DNA of 64,000 nucleotides from contig CAJJDP010000008.1 in NCBI GenBank assembly GCA_905182995.1, positions 80,506 to 144,505 on the forward strand, in the 5' to 3' direction. A program made the translations under genes and the position numbers. Origin of the DNA: Paramecium octaurelia (Eukaryota > Ciliophora > Oligohymenophorea > Peniculida > Parameciidae). A model generated the notes under the pieces. That model saw nothing but the letters and a program-made list of their open reading frames with translations. It searched no databases and was not told where the DNA came from. The first letter of the stretch is position 1. Each line of letters starts with the position of its first letter. Positions 51,211 to 64,000 of the stretch are shown here, in pieces.

Positions 51211-54200
51211 TCAAATCTTGGCGAAGTCATCAAATATTTCCTCCAAACTGTCATGCATTACAAAGAAATGTATTAAATGGAACATAGGATTGAAATCCCT
51301 GTTTTTGAGGCTAAATGCTATAAGTCTATAAATAATTATTCTTCCATAGATTGTCAATGGTTCAATAAGAACTTGTGAAATTATGATATTTCCTAAAAAG
51401 ATTATGGTAACTATATATGGTTCTGAATGCATTTTTATTCTAAAATAGTATGATATATACTTCAATAAATAGAAAATGTGTATGATGATATTGGGAGACA
51501 TAAAAAATAAGATTAGAAGAATTTGACTAATAACAGCAGCAAATCTTTTGAATCTATATATTGCCTCTAATATCTTAAAGAGCATTCTCATTATCAAATT
51601 TAGAGAAGGATTTACTATAACGAAAATACAAATGAGAAGTATTGAGTTACTCAAAAAATAACATTCAATCATTGCATAAGCCAAGAGCAGATTGAATTCA
51701 GAGAGAACCTCTAAAATCCTATAACTAAATTTAATAAATTTGTCTCTATAATAAAATAACTATATTATTTGATGGATTTGCTAAATAATAATTTAATGAT
51801 ACTTAAAATTTTCCTTGAACACTTTTGTACAACCCTGAAACATATAATTATTTTTATCTTAAACATTTTATGTATTCAAGTTACTTTATTCGGTGTCAGA
51901 TCTATCTTACTCATCTTTTTAATCTTTTTTTAGTTGAAAAATATAAATTGCTAGAAATATTACTGATAATGACCCAGTACCGATTCTTAAAGTTAATACA
52001 TCCTTCTATGTGAAGGCAAAATTAAAATCCGATATTTCTTCATGATCATTGCTATTTAATTGATTAAATTTTGTTGAGGTGACCAAGAAAATATCACCAA
52101 ATTTATTACATTCGCAAGTTAACTCAATGGCATCTTTCTTTTGTAGTTCATTCAAATCACAATATGAAAACATTCCAGAGATGGTTTTCACTGCGCACAT
52201 AATTTCTTATTCTTATAATAATTCAGTATTATCTTAGCAAATCTAATAGGATCCAAATTTTGTGCCATAAATGGAGGAAAAATTTTCATATTATAAATAT
52301 CTATTGTGTTAGCCATTTTTCAAATTAATTAGGTAGTAGTGTTCTGGGTATATTTATATAGTTTAGTCATTCAATTATGTTTAAATATTTTTCAAATCAT
52401 TGAAAAATCTTAAAGGATTTGTTTAAAAGTAAGTGGATTCATATTGAATAAAATCAATAAGAAAATCTTCTGGTATTGATTCTAAATTAAATTATTAGTT
52501 AAATTTTGTCTTTGTTGTTCTTTTGATCTACCAAGCAATCTCTTTCCCAATAAGAATTAAAGGCTATTCATTTACAACCAGCATATATTATGTTTCTTCT
52601 GCAATCTAAGGTATAAACCTTAATAATTCATTTACAGCTTGATATAAAGTTTCATTTTTTAAGTTTACTGAGGACAGATAAGAATAAACATCATCAACAT
52701 AGTATAATAAAGATATTAATAGGTATTGTTAGTTTTCATACTTTTGAATGGTTTCTTCATCCCAAATATACTAATTTAGTTTAAGTTCGTCGTCAAATTA
52801 TTTCTTCATTTTAATATAGTATTTTAGAGCTAAATCTAATTTATCAATATTTTTCTTTAAGTCTTCTAGAACTAATGTTAAGTTCACCTCAGATGAATGT
52901 TAAGTAATGTATAAATGGTTTGAGTGAGAACCTAAACACCTTGTTTGGATTGTTTCCTTTAATAAACGATTGCCAGGTTCCTTTTGTAAGACTAAAAGTT
53001 GTTTATATAATTTAACTGCCTAAAATTTCAGGGTGTTCTCATCATTATCCTGTAAAATTAAATTTGATAGCAAATCAAGATAAATTTATGAATGCAACCA
53101 ATCACATTTTTGATTAAGTGTTTCAAATAACATTAATATTTTGTTTTATAAATTCAAGTTCCAAAATTAGAGCGACGTACAATTTATCGCTGCAGATTTC
53201 ATAATAATCTTTTCAACAATATTAGTTACTGATCCTCCATTATCAAGAACTTATACTAAAATTTCAACTTTTGATTAATTCATAGAAGAAGGGGTTTAAA
53301 TTGAGAATTAATTTGAATCTTAAAATGGAAATAAAGTTAAAGAATTATCTGATATTCCTTTTAAAAATTCAGTAAATCTGATTCTCTCAAAAATAGCCTA
53401 AGTTAATATTTATATGGAGAGTCATTTGATTATTCACAAACAGCTGCTACTATAAAAGTAGTCAATGCTAAATCACTTTAACGAGTAATAATTAATTTTG
53501 AACATTTAGGTGGGTAATTGATCGACAATTTTAAATTCTATAGGCTTGGCATAATATTATTTGTATATTGTGCTGAAAATTTAAGATTGAAATTATTACC
53601 AAACTTTAATTCTTTGATGTAATTAAATATCTTGAATTAATGTGATTGATATTTTGGTTGCAGTATTTCTACAATCTCATAGTCATAAATAATTGCAATT
53701 GATAGTTCTAATAACTCAAATCTTTCTTCAAAAGGAATTAGAAATGTAAAATTTAATTATTCATAATTATTAATTTTTCTCATTAAATAACCCTTATTGA
53801 ATTCTAGTTCCTAAAAAGGGAACTCGTCATCTAGATAAATAATAACTAAAGTAAATTTGGAAGTTTATTGAAATTTTGATGCTGTTACTGTCCATTCTTG
53901 AGTTGAAAAGGGAGAAATGGAACTCTTTCTAATGAATTGAAAAGCCTCAGTTTTATTAACATTAATGATTTACTTTCTATCATCTTAACAATAATTATTC
54001 CGTAATAGATCCTTGCAAGCCACCGAAATGTGCAAATCTGGATCACTGTTCCATAGATATGTGTAGTCTAAATCTTGACAAAAAATTTAGAGGTTTAAAT
54101 CCCTTTTAATATTCTAATATCCTTAATTATTGAACTAACAAAGCAATCCAGCTGATAATATATCAATAGTGAAGTTTTATTCTTAGCTTTCAGATGTTTT

Positions 54201-55700
54201 CAAATTAGTTGCAGTTATTTAAAATGTATAATTTGAATTTGGGCTTAAAACATATTTTTAAATCATGGTATGGATCATTTAACAGGAATCAGATTAATAT
54301 AAAGTATTTAATTTTGAGGATGATGATGATTTAGGATTTACATCAATATCACTAATTTGAACCTAATATTTAGATTAATCTATTGCATCAAGAGGAACTT
54401 CAATTAAAATAATATATTATTATTATTGATATTTCTAAATATATTTCAGCAATTTTTGATCAGATATTTTAAATCCAAAGTCCTAAATATTTAAATTGCT
54501 CTGAATTGTTATTTAGATAGAAGAAAGGTAATTCAAAATTAATTATCTAAATAAACAACATGTAACATATTTATTCCCTTAATACTGCAATATAAATTTC
54601 TGTTAATATATCTGAGTAAAATATTTGTCTATTATAGAAAAAGGGGAATATTCACTTCAGGTATAATTTTATTTTTTTAATTCATCCTATTATATCATTA
54701 TTAAAATTTTGAACCTTAATGAATCCTATGTTAGAAGTAAATTCAAATCAGCATAATTTCCTTTATATTCTGGATTTATTATTTGAGATATACTTGAGAG
54801 GATCCAAATGTCCAAAATTAACAAATATTTCAATCTATTTGTAAGGGTTCTCAATATAACTTAATATTTTGATTCCTTAACTAGTTTCTCTTAATTCTAA
54901 TCATTAATTGGCCCACTCTTAGTCAAGTCAGGGACTATGGAAAAAGATTTGAAGTGCTTATTCTTATAATATTCTTCATATATTTTGGCTACATCCTTAA
55001 ATTGCTATTTATAAAGCATGTTCCTTTATTCTAAATTCAATATTGCTCTCTAAATTTTGATTATCCACAACGATCATTTATTTCCACTTTATTACATCAA
55101 ATTTAAGGAACTTTATTTTCAATCTCAGTTATACATTTAGAAACATTTCTTGGAAATTGATATGGGTTTGTAGAAAATGGATGCATTCAATCAAGGTTTT
55201 CTAGAGGAATTTAAGTAAAGGATGCGTCTTAAACATAATCAGCCAAAAAAGTATGAAATAAATAAGATACAATTTTATTTATTTCTAAGCTTCAATCATT
55301 AGATTAGATTAGCTTTTTTAAATTTTGGATGTGAGAAAATTCAAATGATTGTTAGTATGATTTCTAAAATCTTTTATTAAAATTCAAAATAAAATTGACT
55401 TCCATCAGATTGATTCAGCATGAGATTGAAATTATCTATGTTTAGAAATATAAAACTAATTATTAATTGCTGTTCTTCTATAATGTAAATATACTCCAAA
55501 GTTATTAAAAAAATCTGAAAAAGGAGGGTATGATTAATTATATCAAGTTTTCTTAGAAAAATTAGTTAGCTGTTCACACAATCACAAAAGAATTACATAA
55601 TTATTTTAAACTTATCGAAATCAAAAAGTTCTACCTTAAACAAATTTTCGTATTAATAAAGATGTTATTTTTGGGCTTTTCATTTGCATAGACACTACCT
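51211..55700 (-). pseudogene. REJ/GPS-type receptor-like membrane protein, C-terminal part, damaged
   Basis: Reading the minus strand: a coherent ectodomain begins before 55500 (FLRKLDIINHTLLFQIF, NPYQFPRNVSKCITEIENKV), continues through YKQQFKDVAKIYEEYYKNKH and a REJ-like region (NYTFQITATNLKTSESQEQN, FCQDLDYTYLWNSDPD), then a GPS-like Cys motif (CAVKTISGMFSYCD ... LTCECNKFGDIFLV at about 52080-52200), a membrane helix (LSVIFLAIYIF), a cytosolic linker and several more hydrophobic helices, ending TGA 51213-51211. The last 1.2 kb or more is intact. Lesions: a one-base shift near 53300, at least one more shift between 54400 and 55400, and TGA codons in one frame at 55097-55099, 55187-55189 and 55292-55294. 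REJ/GPS proteins include polycystin-1-like receptors. The 5' end is not resolved. Confidence 0.65.
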
Positions 55701-56269
55701 AGCCAATTATTAATACGTTTATTAAAAACAAAATTGCTTGACTTCCTCATTTGTATCATAGCAAATTTTATATCGATTCAATCATTATTCTTGAGTGGTT
55801 AAATAGAAAATTCTAAATTTGAACTAGAAAGCTTCTTAATTCTCAAAGATCAAACTTTTTGATAAACCATGTAACAAATTCATCGTTCAACCTCCATCTT
55901 AATAATAATTACCATTTTATTCACAATAGCTCATAATTTAAACCCCTTCTTACTTCAAATTGATGTAAGAGAAAATCTTAGTTTCCTATAGAGGACTAAA
56001 AAAATGAGACTCAAATTACAACTAAAATATTTAAACTGGAAATACAACATACATTCATTTATTAACAAAAGTTTCGAGACGTTACCTAACACTTTCTTAA
56101 TAATAGTTACTTTCTAAGGCAAAACCTAGCAATAATGTTAAAAAGAAGCATGAAATTTGTTATTACTAAATAATCAGCTCCCCACTCCTGGCTCTTCTCA
56201 TAAATGGAGATGTTTAGCAAGAAAATTTTAAAGAAATGATAATAAAAATAAAATAAATTGATAATATTA
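55701..56269. other. Region between head-to-head gene halves
   Basis: Contains short minus-strand peptides that may belong to the 5' end of the REJ/GPS gene (TNEEVKQFCFQQTYQQLA near 55680-55750). No start codon or promoter could be settled for either neighbour. Confidence 0.35.
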
Positions 56270-59200
56270 ATTAATTTTTAGACTAAACTTCCCAAACAAT
56301 TTAAATATTTTGATTATTATGAATTACGATAAATAAATAAAAATGATTCTGTGCTTAGTTATATAGAAAAGGATGCATGTTTAGAATGTCCTTCAAGTAG
56401 GACATCTGTCTTATCAGGTAGCTACTTTGAATGTATTTGTACTGCACCAAATACTTTTGATGACGGAAGCTAACTAGAATGCGAATAATGCGATCAAACT
56501 TGTCAAACTTGCTATGGTCCTCTTTCTTCAAATTGTTTAACTTGCAATAAATTATACAGATAGTCAGAATTATCATCATGTGTTTGTCCTCCTGAATATT
56601 ATGATGTTGGATAACTAGAATGTACAAGTAAGCATAATTAAATAAAAAAGAATGCCACTATTCTTGTTACAAATGCTTCAATGAGAAGGCAGATGGCTGC
56701 ATTGTTTGTTCATTGGAGCTTAGTTTAAGAATAATAAAAGGTAATATTTGCAAATGTATTGATGAATATTATGATGAGGCAGGAATTTCAAAGTGTCAAA
56801 GTAAATATCATAAATATTAATTACTCAGAATGTTCATATAGATGTGAGAAATGTGAAAATTAACCAGATTAATGTTTGAGCTGTCCCTTAAATTCAAAAC
56901 GCTCATTTGATCCTATCAAAGGATGCCCTTGCCCATCAGAATACTTTGATTAAGAGGATGAAATAAATTGTTAAAGTAGAATTAATATAAATTAGAGAAT
57001 GTCATTTCAAATGCAAAGGATGTTATGGTAAGGATTAAACTGAATGTCTCTCTTGTGATTCTTCTGCCTATAGAGAGATTTAAGTTAGTTCCTGTTTATG
57101 CTAACCTCATTATTTTGAAATAGAGTTTTCAGATTGTGGAAGTAACTATTCTATCTAACATTAGTTTGTCGGGCATTCTGTTATGAATGTGTATAGGATT
57201 CCTCAAATTGTACATCATGTTATAGCGATAGATATTTAGTTGGAAATACTTGCAAATGCATTACGAAGTAATAAGGAGCACTTATAAGTATGTTTGAATA
57301 TAATGGAATGATTAAATGCGAAAGTATAAATTCAATCAATAAATAGAATGTCACTATTCATGCGGAACATGTAAGGGAATATCTGAATATGATTGCATCA
57401 CTTGTGTGGGTGGTGAGAACAGATTCTAAATAGGGAATACTTGTGTCTGTAAGGGAGGATATTTCGATGCAGGGTTTCCTATTTGTCAAAGTATTAAGAG
57501 GTTATAACTAAATAGAATGTAATTATAGATGTAAAGAATGTTCTAAAAATGCTGAAAGTTGTATTTCTTGTCAGGATAGCAGCTTAAGATACCACATTTC
57601 AGGTTTTAATAAATGTTAATGCATGGAAAGATATTTTGACGATGGATAAAATGAAGTTTGCTAGTGTATTTATCGATTCCTCATTATTATTAGAATGCCA
57701 TTATTCATGTCTAAGATGTAATAATATTGATACTAAATGTGAGTTATGCTCAAAAGACTCAAATAGAACCTATAATGAACTATTTTTTTCTTGTAATTGC
57801 AATTTTGGATATTATGATGATGGAGTTGAAACGTGTTAACAATGTCATTATTCGTGTTTAAGTTGTGATAATTAAGATGCTAATTCCTGTATTTCCTGTG
57901 TAGATGTTGATTCGTCAAATCGAGTCTTTTATAATTAGACATGTAAATGCTTATTTGGATATTTTGATGATGGCTAATCAATATTATGTTAAAAATGTGA
58001 AATAAAGTGTTTAAATTGTGTTCAACAATCCTATATATGCTTATCATGTCCCTAAACTAGAAAAATAGAAAATAATTGTAAATGTCAATAGGGCTACTAT
58101 GAAGTTGGGTTATAGCTTTGCTTAGAATGTAATTAAAATTGTATGACCTGTTTAAACACAGCAAATAACTGTACCTCATGCGATTCTAATTAATTTAGAG
58201 AAATTAATTAAAAAACAAGAACCTGTGATTGTTAAGTTGGATTTATTGAAGTTGATGGAACTTGCTAATAATGTAACCACAAATGTGAAATATGCTCTTA
58301 ATTCATAAATGAATGTATTTCTTGCGTTAAATATCGATACTTGAAAGATAAAGATTGTATTTTGTATCGATGGAATGTTTGAAGCAAACGATGATAAATT
58401 ATGTAAATTATGTAGTAAGATATGTTTAACCTGTGTTAATTCAAGTGATTACTGTTTAACATGCTCAATAACTAATTTTCGACAATTTAAAGCTGGAAAT
58501 ACTTGTGAATGCATATAAGGATATTATGAAAATCCAATTAATCAAAATTGTGAACAATGTGCAAGTTCCTGTTTGACTTGTTCTTTATTATAGGATAATT
58601 GCTTAACTTGCAATACTAGTCTTAATCTATTGTTAGTTAATAATCTATGTCTATGTTAATAATCCTATTATTTTGATTCTTTAACTAATTCATGTCAATG
58701 TAAAAATACAATTATAACTAATAGATTGTAATATCACTTGTTTAGAATGTAAAAATAGTAGTTAATGTGTATCTTGTCGATTGACAACCAGGTATTTTGA
58801 TGAAGAGTCAAACTAGTGTTTATGTAAAAATGGATTTTATGAACACAATTAACAAAACTGTGCTTGTAATAATGTATTTAATTGCTATTAGAATGCGATT
58901 TAACATGTGAGACATGTGAAATTACAAATACAAATTGTATTACTTGCACAAGTGAATTTAACAGATAGTTAACAGCAAATATGTGTTTGTGCATCGATGG
59001 TTTTTATGAAGCAGGAATTGAAAAGTGTTAAAAATGCAGTAATCTTGCAAAACATGTTAATCTTCTACCTCAAATTGTTTATCTTGCTATGAAATTGAAC
59101 AACATCGGTTTTAATACGACAATAAATGTTTATGCAAACCTGGATATTTTGAATAAAATACAGCAATCTGTTTAAGTAATAGATTTATCTGATAAAATAG

Positions 59201-60860
59201 AATGCTCAAAGGAATGTTTAACCTGCAAAGGTTCAGCTAATCTATGTACAAGTTGTGATATTGACTCAAAGAGAATTGATCAATCAATTATCCACAAATG
59301 TCCTTGTATTAGTGGATTTTATCAAGACGAGGGATACATTTGTTAAAGTAAATCTAAATATGATAATAGAATGTCATATTAAATGCTAATCTTGTGTAAT
59401 CGAGAGTGATAAATGTTTAAGTTGTAATATCGCATTAAATGCAAATCGCAAAACTCTATCTGGTTAATGTGATTGTAAAGAAGGTTATTATGATGATGGG
59501 ACATAAATTTAATGCTAAAAATGTAATTTCAAATGTAAAACCTGTGTGCTTGAAGCGAATTATTGCCAAATTTGCTAAAATAAATTGCGAATGAATCCAC
59601 CAACCTGTAATTGCATAGATGGGTATTATGAAGATGAGTAATTCACTTGTTAAAGTATATTTTACTTCTTAACAAGTTTGTTCTACTTAGTGCAATACAT
59701 GTGAATTTGAGCCTTCGAATTGTTTGACTTGCAAACCAGGAAGAATTGATATAGATTGCAAATGTATAGATGGATATTTTGAAATTGGATAAATTATTTG
59801 CCAACGTAACAAATGATTATAATTACCTTATAGAATGTGCATTTTAGTGTTCTACTTGTCATTTGGATCCTTTAAATTGCAAAACTTGTAGAGGTAATCG
59901 AATTCAGGAACCTTTTTGCTTTTGTTAATTCGGATATTTTGATGATTACTCAAATCAAAATTGTTAAAAATGTGATAGTACTTGTTTAGAATGTAATATT
60001 AACGGTTGCTAATCGTGCTTTGGAAATAGATTGCTAAATGATGAAAATGATTGTATTCCTCCACCAAACTCAATTTCTTATTAGACTACACCATGGTGTT
60101 CAAGTAAATTATTAAATATATTAATAGCTTGTCAAATTGCAGTTTTGAAAGCATTTTTATCAGATGACCTTAATAAGATTATAATTCGTTTTGATTTTCC
60201 ATTAAATCCAAAATCCTTCAATTCATAATTAGAAAATAATAAATGTTATTAATTATTTGAGTTAGTATCTACGCAAACATTTGGTTATAATCCTACTTGC
60301 TTTATTAACCCATCAGATAATTAAGAATTATTGATCTCACTAGGAGAAAACCCTAACATCAATGTTGGTGATGAAATCATATTTAAAAGTAACTCCATCT
60401 CTCATATAGATTGCGAAATGGCCTTATAACAATTTATTTTTACCTAATTATAATCACCAATTCATCTACTTCTTCCCAAAATTGAGTATTATGTACCTCT
60501 TCATAAACTCAATCCCAATGGAGATAATTTAATTTATTTAAAATATATTTAATATAATGGAAATCGAAAGCTAAATAAAATCATTTGGAGATATGAATTG
60601 CAGTCAAATGGAACTTACTCTGAACTTGCTTAATTCCTAGATTCAATAAACTTTCGATAGGATGTAAATTTATTCATACCAAAGTTTACATTACCTACTA
60701 ATGCAGTAGTGAAGTTTAAGATTGAATATTAAAATTTTATCCATACTTATTCTTACTCTGAATTTACAATATAAACTCATTCAGGAAAACTTCCTTAAAT
60801 TAATATAAAAGCAAAACCTTCCTATTTTGTTTATGAGAATATCAAAATTGGTGTATCTGT
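56270..60860 (+). pseudogene. Cys-rich repeat ectodomain plus start of REJ-like region, truncated
   Basis: A long array of furin/EGF-like repeats: each has C-x3-C-x2-C, C-x2-C, then CxC-GYFDDG (for example CHYSCLRCNNIDTKCELC). Many repeats are joined by short introns at the same place before AATGY (56628-56650, the 28-nt intron ending just before 57700, and others to 60104-60127). Acceptors include TAG, AAG, CAG and GAG. Two one-base shifts: an extra T in the T4 run near 58358-58362 and a missing T near 59043. After 60127 the Cys repeats stop and a REJ-like sequence follows (NKIIWRYELQSNGTYSELAQ, SYFVYENIKIGVSV). It ends abruptly at about 60860 in opposite-strand MORN-like sequence. No initiating Met or signal peptide is seen; the frame is open upstream of 56345 (YYELRQINKNDSVLSYIEKD). 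It lacks GPS and membrane parts. Confidence 0.7.
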
Positions 60861-61821
60861 AGGTATCCCATCTACCAACTTTCTTCCCATTATTAAATTC
60901 ACCATTCCAAATAATCCAAGAATAAGAATCAAATTCAGAAGTAATTTCAGCCCACTTTCCAATCTAAAAACCATTACCTCTTTCATCATATGACCCACAA
61001 CCACTAATTTTCAGTTGTGCTAAAATTAATACATTGATTTAAAGTATTTCATTTCCTTATTTTTAAAGCTAAATTCCCATAATCCAATTTTTTTGCCTTC
61101 TTTGTAATGGCCATTAGAAATAAGAATAGAATTTGGAAGAAGCAATGTACTTAATTCTACCCATTTACCAATTTTTATTCCCTGATAATTATAATAACCT
61201 CCACCACTAATTTGATATCATCATTTTATTAATACATCTCGTAATAGTTTATATAATATTTCCACTTTCCGTACCTTTTGTCATCTCCATACTCTCCAAC
61301 TTTAAACGTTTTGCCTTACCTAATTATTTTATGTTAATTAATTCACATAAAAAAATTATGAATTTTTTCCTTCCATTGACCTTATTTTTTTCCTTATTAA
61401 GTGTACCCTCCTTATCCATTGAATATAGCATTATTTTCAATTTGACCTACTATTTGGTTTCTATATTTATATTCTCTAAAAATAATCCATACTATTAAGG
61501 ATGCTCTACTTATTCTATATTTTCAAAATAAGGAATTTATTTACTCAAAATATTTTCTGATTAAGTTATGCCATTTCTTTGGTATGATTCTTTTGAACAA
61601 CTTAAATTCTTAAGATGTATAATCTTTACCTTATGGATTATTTAACGTTGGTGCTTTTATGACTAGTAATTCCCATTTTCTATTATTTTTAATATTAAAA
61701 TGTTATTACAATTTTTAGGAAAAGATGGAAAATATGGAAAATATGCAAAGCTTTTTCCATATCTAAAGGCCTTAGTTCCTTTCCACTCATAATCCCCAAA
61801 ATCAAAGGCTTAAGCTACCAT
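60861..61821 (-). pseudogene. Truncated MORN-like repeat gene
   Basis: Minus-strand relative of the gene at 11.3-14.2 kb. Possible ATG at 61821 (MVAQAFDFGDYEWKGTKAF) but with frame changes before the first repeat (NNAIFNGQGGYTQQGKKQGQ). About four repeat units follow, with an intron ending before a GGG unit (GYYNYQGIKIGKWVELS) and another before GCGSYDERGNGFQIGKW. The last unit stops within KKVGRWD, where the sequence joins the plus-strand Cys-rich gene. No stop codon of its own is seen. It is missing most of the repeats and the zinc-box N-terminus of the longer relative. Confidence 0.6.
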
Positions 61822-62779
61822 ATTAATTATTAAGAAGACCAATTTGTTATATAAGATTAATAATAGTATATGGTCCTATTTTTAAAGCTATCCTCATTGA
61901 TCATATAACGGATAATTCTCTCATGCTCATAGTATTTCCAAAGATAGAGGTAATTTTTATTCTTCCTTGGTAGCGAGCATTTGAAAATTCAAATGTGAGT
62001 TTGAAATAATACCTATAAAAATTTTATACATACTTCTTAAAATAATTAAATAATGAATTCTATTAGATTATAAAAAAGCATTATTAATATAATAAATAAA
62101 ATAATGTCAGATTTTTCATTTAACTAAACATTTGGCATTTTCCTTTTGAAAAAATATATTTGATTTTTGGTTTATAATTAACTCAATTGCAATAGAGTTA
62201 AATTTGAGAATATATAGAATTAGTTTATAATTTTTGTACAAATTAATGTTTTTTAAACTAACTAATATTTTTCTTATGTAATAATTTAATATATCTAGAT
62301 ATTTTTCACTTACACATATTTTAGCAAGATGAAACCATATTTTCATAATAATAAACTGTAGAGTATATAAATGAGGCTCCTAAATACTTAAATCTTAATT
62401 TCTTTGTTGTATTTTAACATTAATTTCTAATGGGCACAATAATCTAAAACAATTTAAATCTAAGCAACACCCCTTTTGATCTAATTATGTTTGAGGCTAC
62501 GCTGTGTTAATTACAATTTACCTGCCAAAATTTATCAATCGGAGAAGATATTCTAGTAGTTTACATTAAATAACATATTTAATTATGAACAGGGGCGTTT
62601 ATTATATATTATAAAAGGATATGAAACTTCTAAAATATCTGTGAACTTTTAAGGAACAATATTTTATAAAATATGGAATTAGAAAATATATCTGATTAAT
62701 GATATAAATTTTTGCCTCATGAGTTATGAATAATCACAAAAAGATATATTTTTGACAAGCAATATAGTTATTTATATAG
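61822..62779. other. Spacer, nothing recognised
   Basis: AT-rich. A short near-perfect palindrome (CATTTGAA-AA-TTCAAATG) lies at about 61980-61998. Open frames here look like chance. Confidence 0.35.
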
Positions 62780-63500
62780 AAAAGAGTAAATTTCCAACTA
62801 ATTTAGCAAATACTCTATCGAAATTTACATTAGAAGCATAAGAAGAACAATTAGGAAAATACGAAGAAATAATAACTTGTTGTTAATCATGAATTAAATC
62901 AAACATAAAAATTTTGGTATTGTATTAATAATATTGTTCTCATTAATTATTATTTAATAGGTAAAGCCCTAGTCAATAAAAATAATAATCATAGTTAAAG
63001 CGATAAGGATAATCTGAGAAAGTTTTAGATCGCTTGGATTAAGGAACAAAAAAAGGATGTGATTGACTTAAATTTTATGAATTGTAATTATATCTTGTAA
63101 AGAAGAAAAAAATAATATATATTCTATTATGAATATGGTAACTATACAAGATTTAGTGAAGTTTAGCTATGCCATTTAGATCATATATTATTGAATTTAT
63201 GATATAAAATCAGCTTTTAAGATAATATACTTGAAATTTGGGATAAAGATATTTCTTAGAATAAGAACTCTATAGAAATTTATTAAAATAAAATGTATAA
63301 GAATATTTATATAAAGGCGATGCACTATTTGAAAAGTTAATTTGTGAATATAAGCTTAAGGATAAATTGAATCAGTTATTGAATGTTGGAGAAAGGAATT
63401 CAATGCAATAAACATAATGAAGACTTTTATTATGATATTATTAATGAAATGATTCATTAATCAGCTTAGTTCATATTTACATTTAATAAATTCATAAGTG
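62780..63500 (+). pseudogene. Disrupted unrecognised coding-like region
   Basis: Coherent plus-strand peptides: SKFPTNLANTLSKFTLEAQE near 62790-62890, then after a break FQIAWIKEQKKDVIDLNF and EYGNYTRFSEVQLCHLDH near 62990-63190, a TGA at 63200-63202 followed in the same frame by YKISFQDNILEIWDKDISQN, then LYKGDALFEKLICEYKLKDK in another frame. A short intron ending near 62961 may join the first two pieces. No family recognised. Confidence 0.35.
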
Positions 63501-64000
63501 TGTCACATTCAAGCAATAGAAATTTGGAATTCGAAATAATTAATCCAACCTTAAAATTATCTAATTGGTAAATAAAATAGTGCTTTTCTATTTTGTATTA
63601 GCTTCAGTTTTATTATCTTCAATTCTGGTTTAGATTATCTGTTAACCTAACAATTAGTTGTAGAGATATATAAAATAACTTTAGATTATTATTGACACTT
63701 ATTAATATCTATCTAAATTTAACTTTCCAAACTCTAAATAATCTGTATTTTTCTGATTTTAAGATACAAATCCCTATTTTATTATTTGAGAGCCTTTTCA
63801 ATGACTAATTCTAATACTTATCTATTTTTGCAACTTTTTAACTTTTTAACTTTTCAATATGTCAAGTTTCTATATCAATACAATTCTAACAATATCAAAA
63901 AATCAGCAAATATAAGATTTATATTTAAAATTGAGATAATTCACTAAAAGCAATTATAGAAATTCAAAGCCCATCATTCTCTGTAAATTGTTAGCAAGTA
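63501..64000. other. Right end of window, possible continuation of the disrupted frame
   Basis: A plus-strand frame continues in places (FIFTFNKFISVSHSSNRNLE near 63465-63530) but no gene structure can be settled. Confidence 0.25.

Noticed and set aside
56355..56627. Minus-strand 90-codon ORF
   Set aside because: It is antisense to the first Cys-rich repeats, whose C-x2-C pattern shows the plus strand is coding.
1..64000. tRNA, rRNA and CRISPR arrays
   Set aside because: I scanned for cloverleaf-like GC-richer segments and regular spacer-repeat arrays and found none I could support.

Overview
The window looks like nuclear DNA of a ciliate close to Paramecium. Reading frames become long and coherent only when TAA and TAG are read as glutamine and TGA is the stop. 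Genes are cut by very short introns (about 20-32 nt, GT...AG, mostly ending TAG) at positions that repeat between paralogues. Base composition is strongly AT-rich. Because of the code, standard-code ORFs are mostly fragments. A 917-base run of N beside a TAA microsatellite shows this is a draft scaffold.

Layout. 2.4-11.1 kb (+): an intact gene for a giant (about 2868 aa) membrane protein with an N-terminal ectodomain, a Cys-rich region, a long parallel beta-helix-like region and several C-terminal membrane segments. 21.0-30.0 kb (+): its paralogue, damaged by a TGA and several one-base shifts. Between them: a minus-strand MORN-like repeat gene (11.3-14.2 kb), a minus-strand zinc-box/TPR gene (14.9-16.7 kb), a small secreted Gal-binding-like protein (18.7-19.2 kb) and a perfect 22-bp hairpin (19.84 kb).

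31.8-38.5 kb: an ARF-like GTPase with an abnormal switch II, a Gln-rich protein with a possible myristoylation start, a small broken gene, and a second zinc-box/TPR gene (-). 41.9-48.6 kb: an unrecognised ORF (+), a decayed endonuclease-domain gene (-), a broken WD40 gene (+) and a broken coiled-coil/SPRY-like gene (+). 49.1-50.1 kb: assembly gap and (TAA)31.

51.2-61.8 kb: two head-to-head halves of what looks like one receptor type. The minus-strand half carries REJ-like, GPS-like and membrane segments. The plus-strand half carries a long Cys-rich repeat array followed by the start of a REJ-like region. The plus half ends abruptly at 60.86 kb against the 3' end of an opposite-strand MORN-like gene fragment. 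62.8-63.5 kb: a disrupted unrecognised frame.

The genes do not form an operon or one pathway. The common theme is large lineage-expanded families (giant surface proteins, MORN/TPR/WD40 repeat proteins) with intact and decaying copies side by side. Family calls come from reading translations by eye, with no database search.
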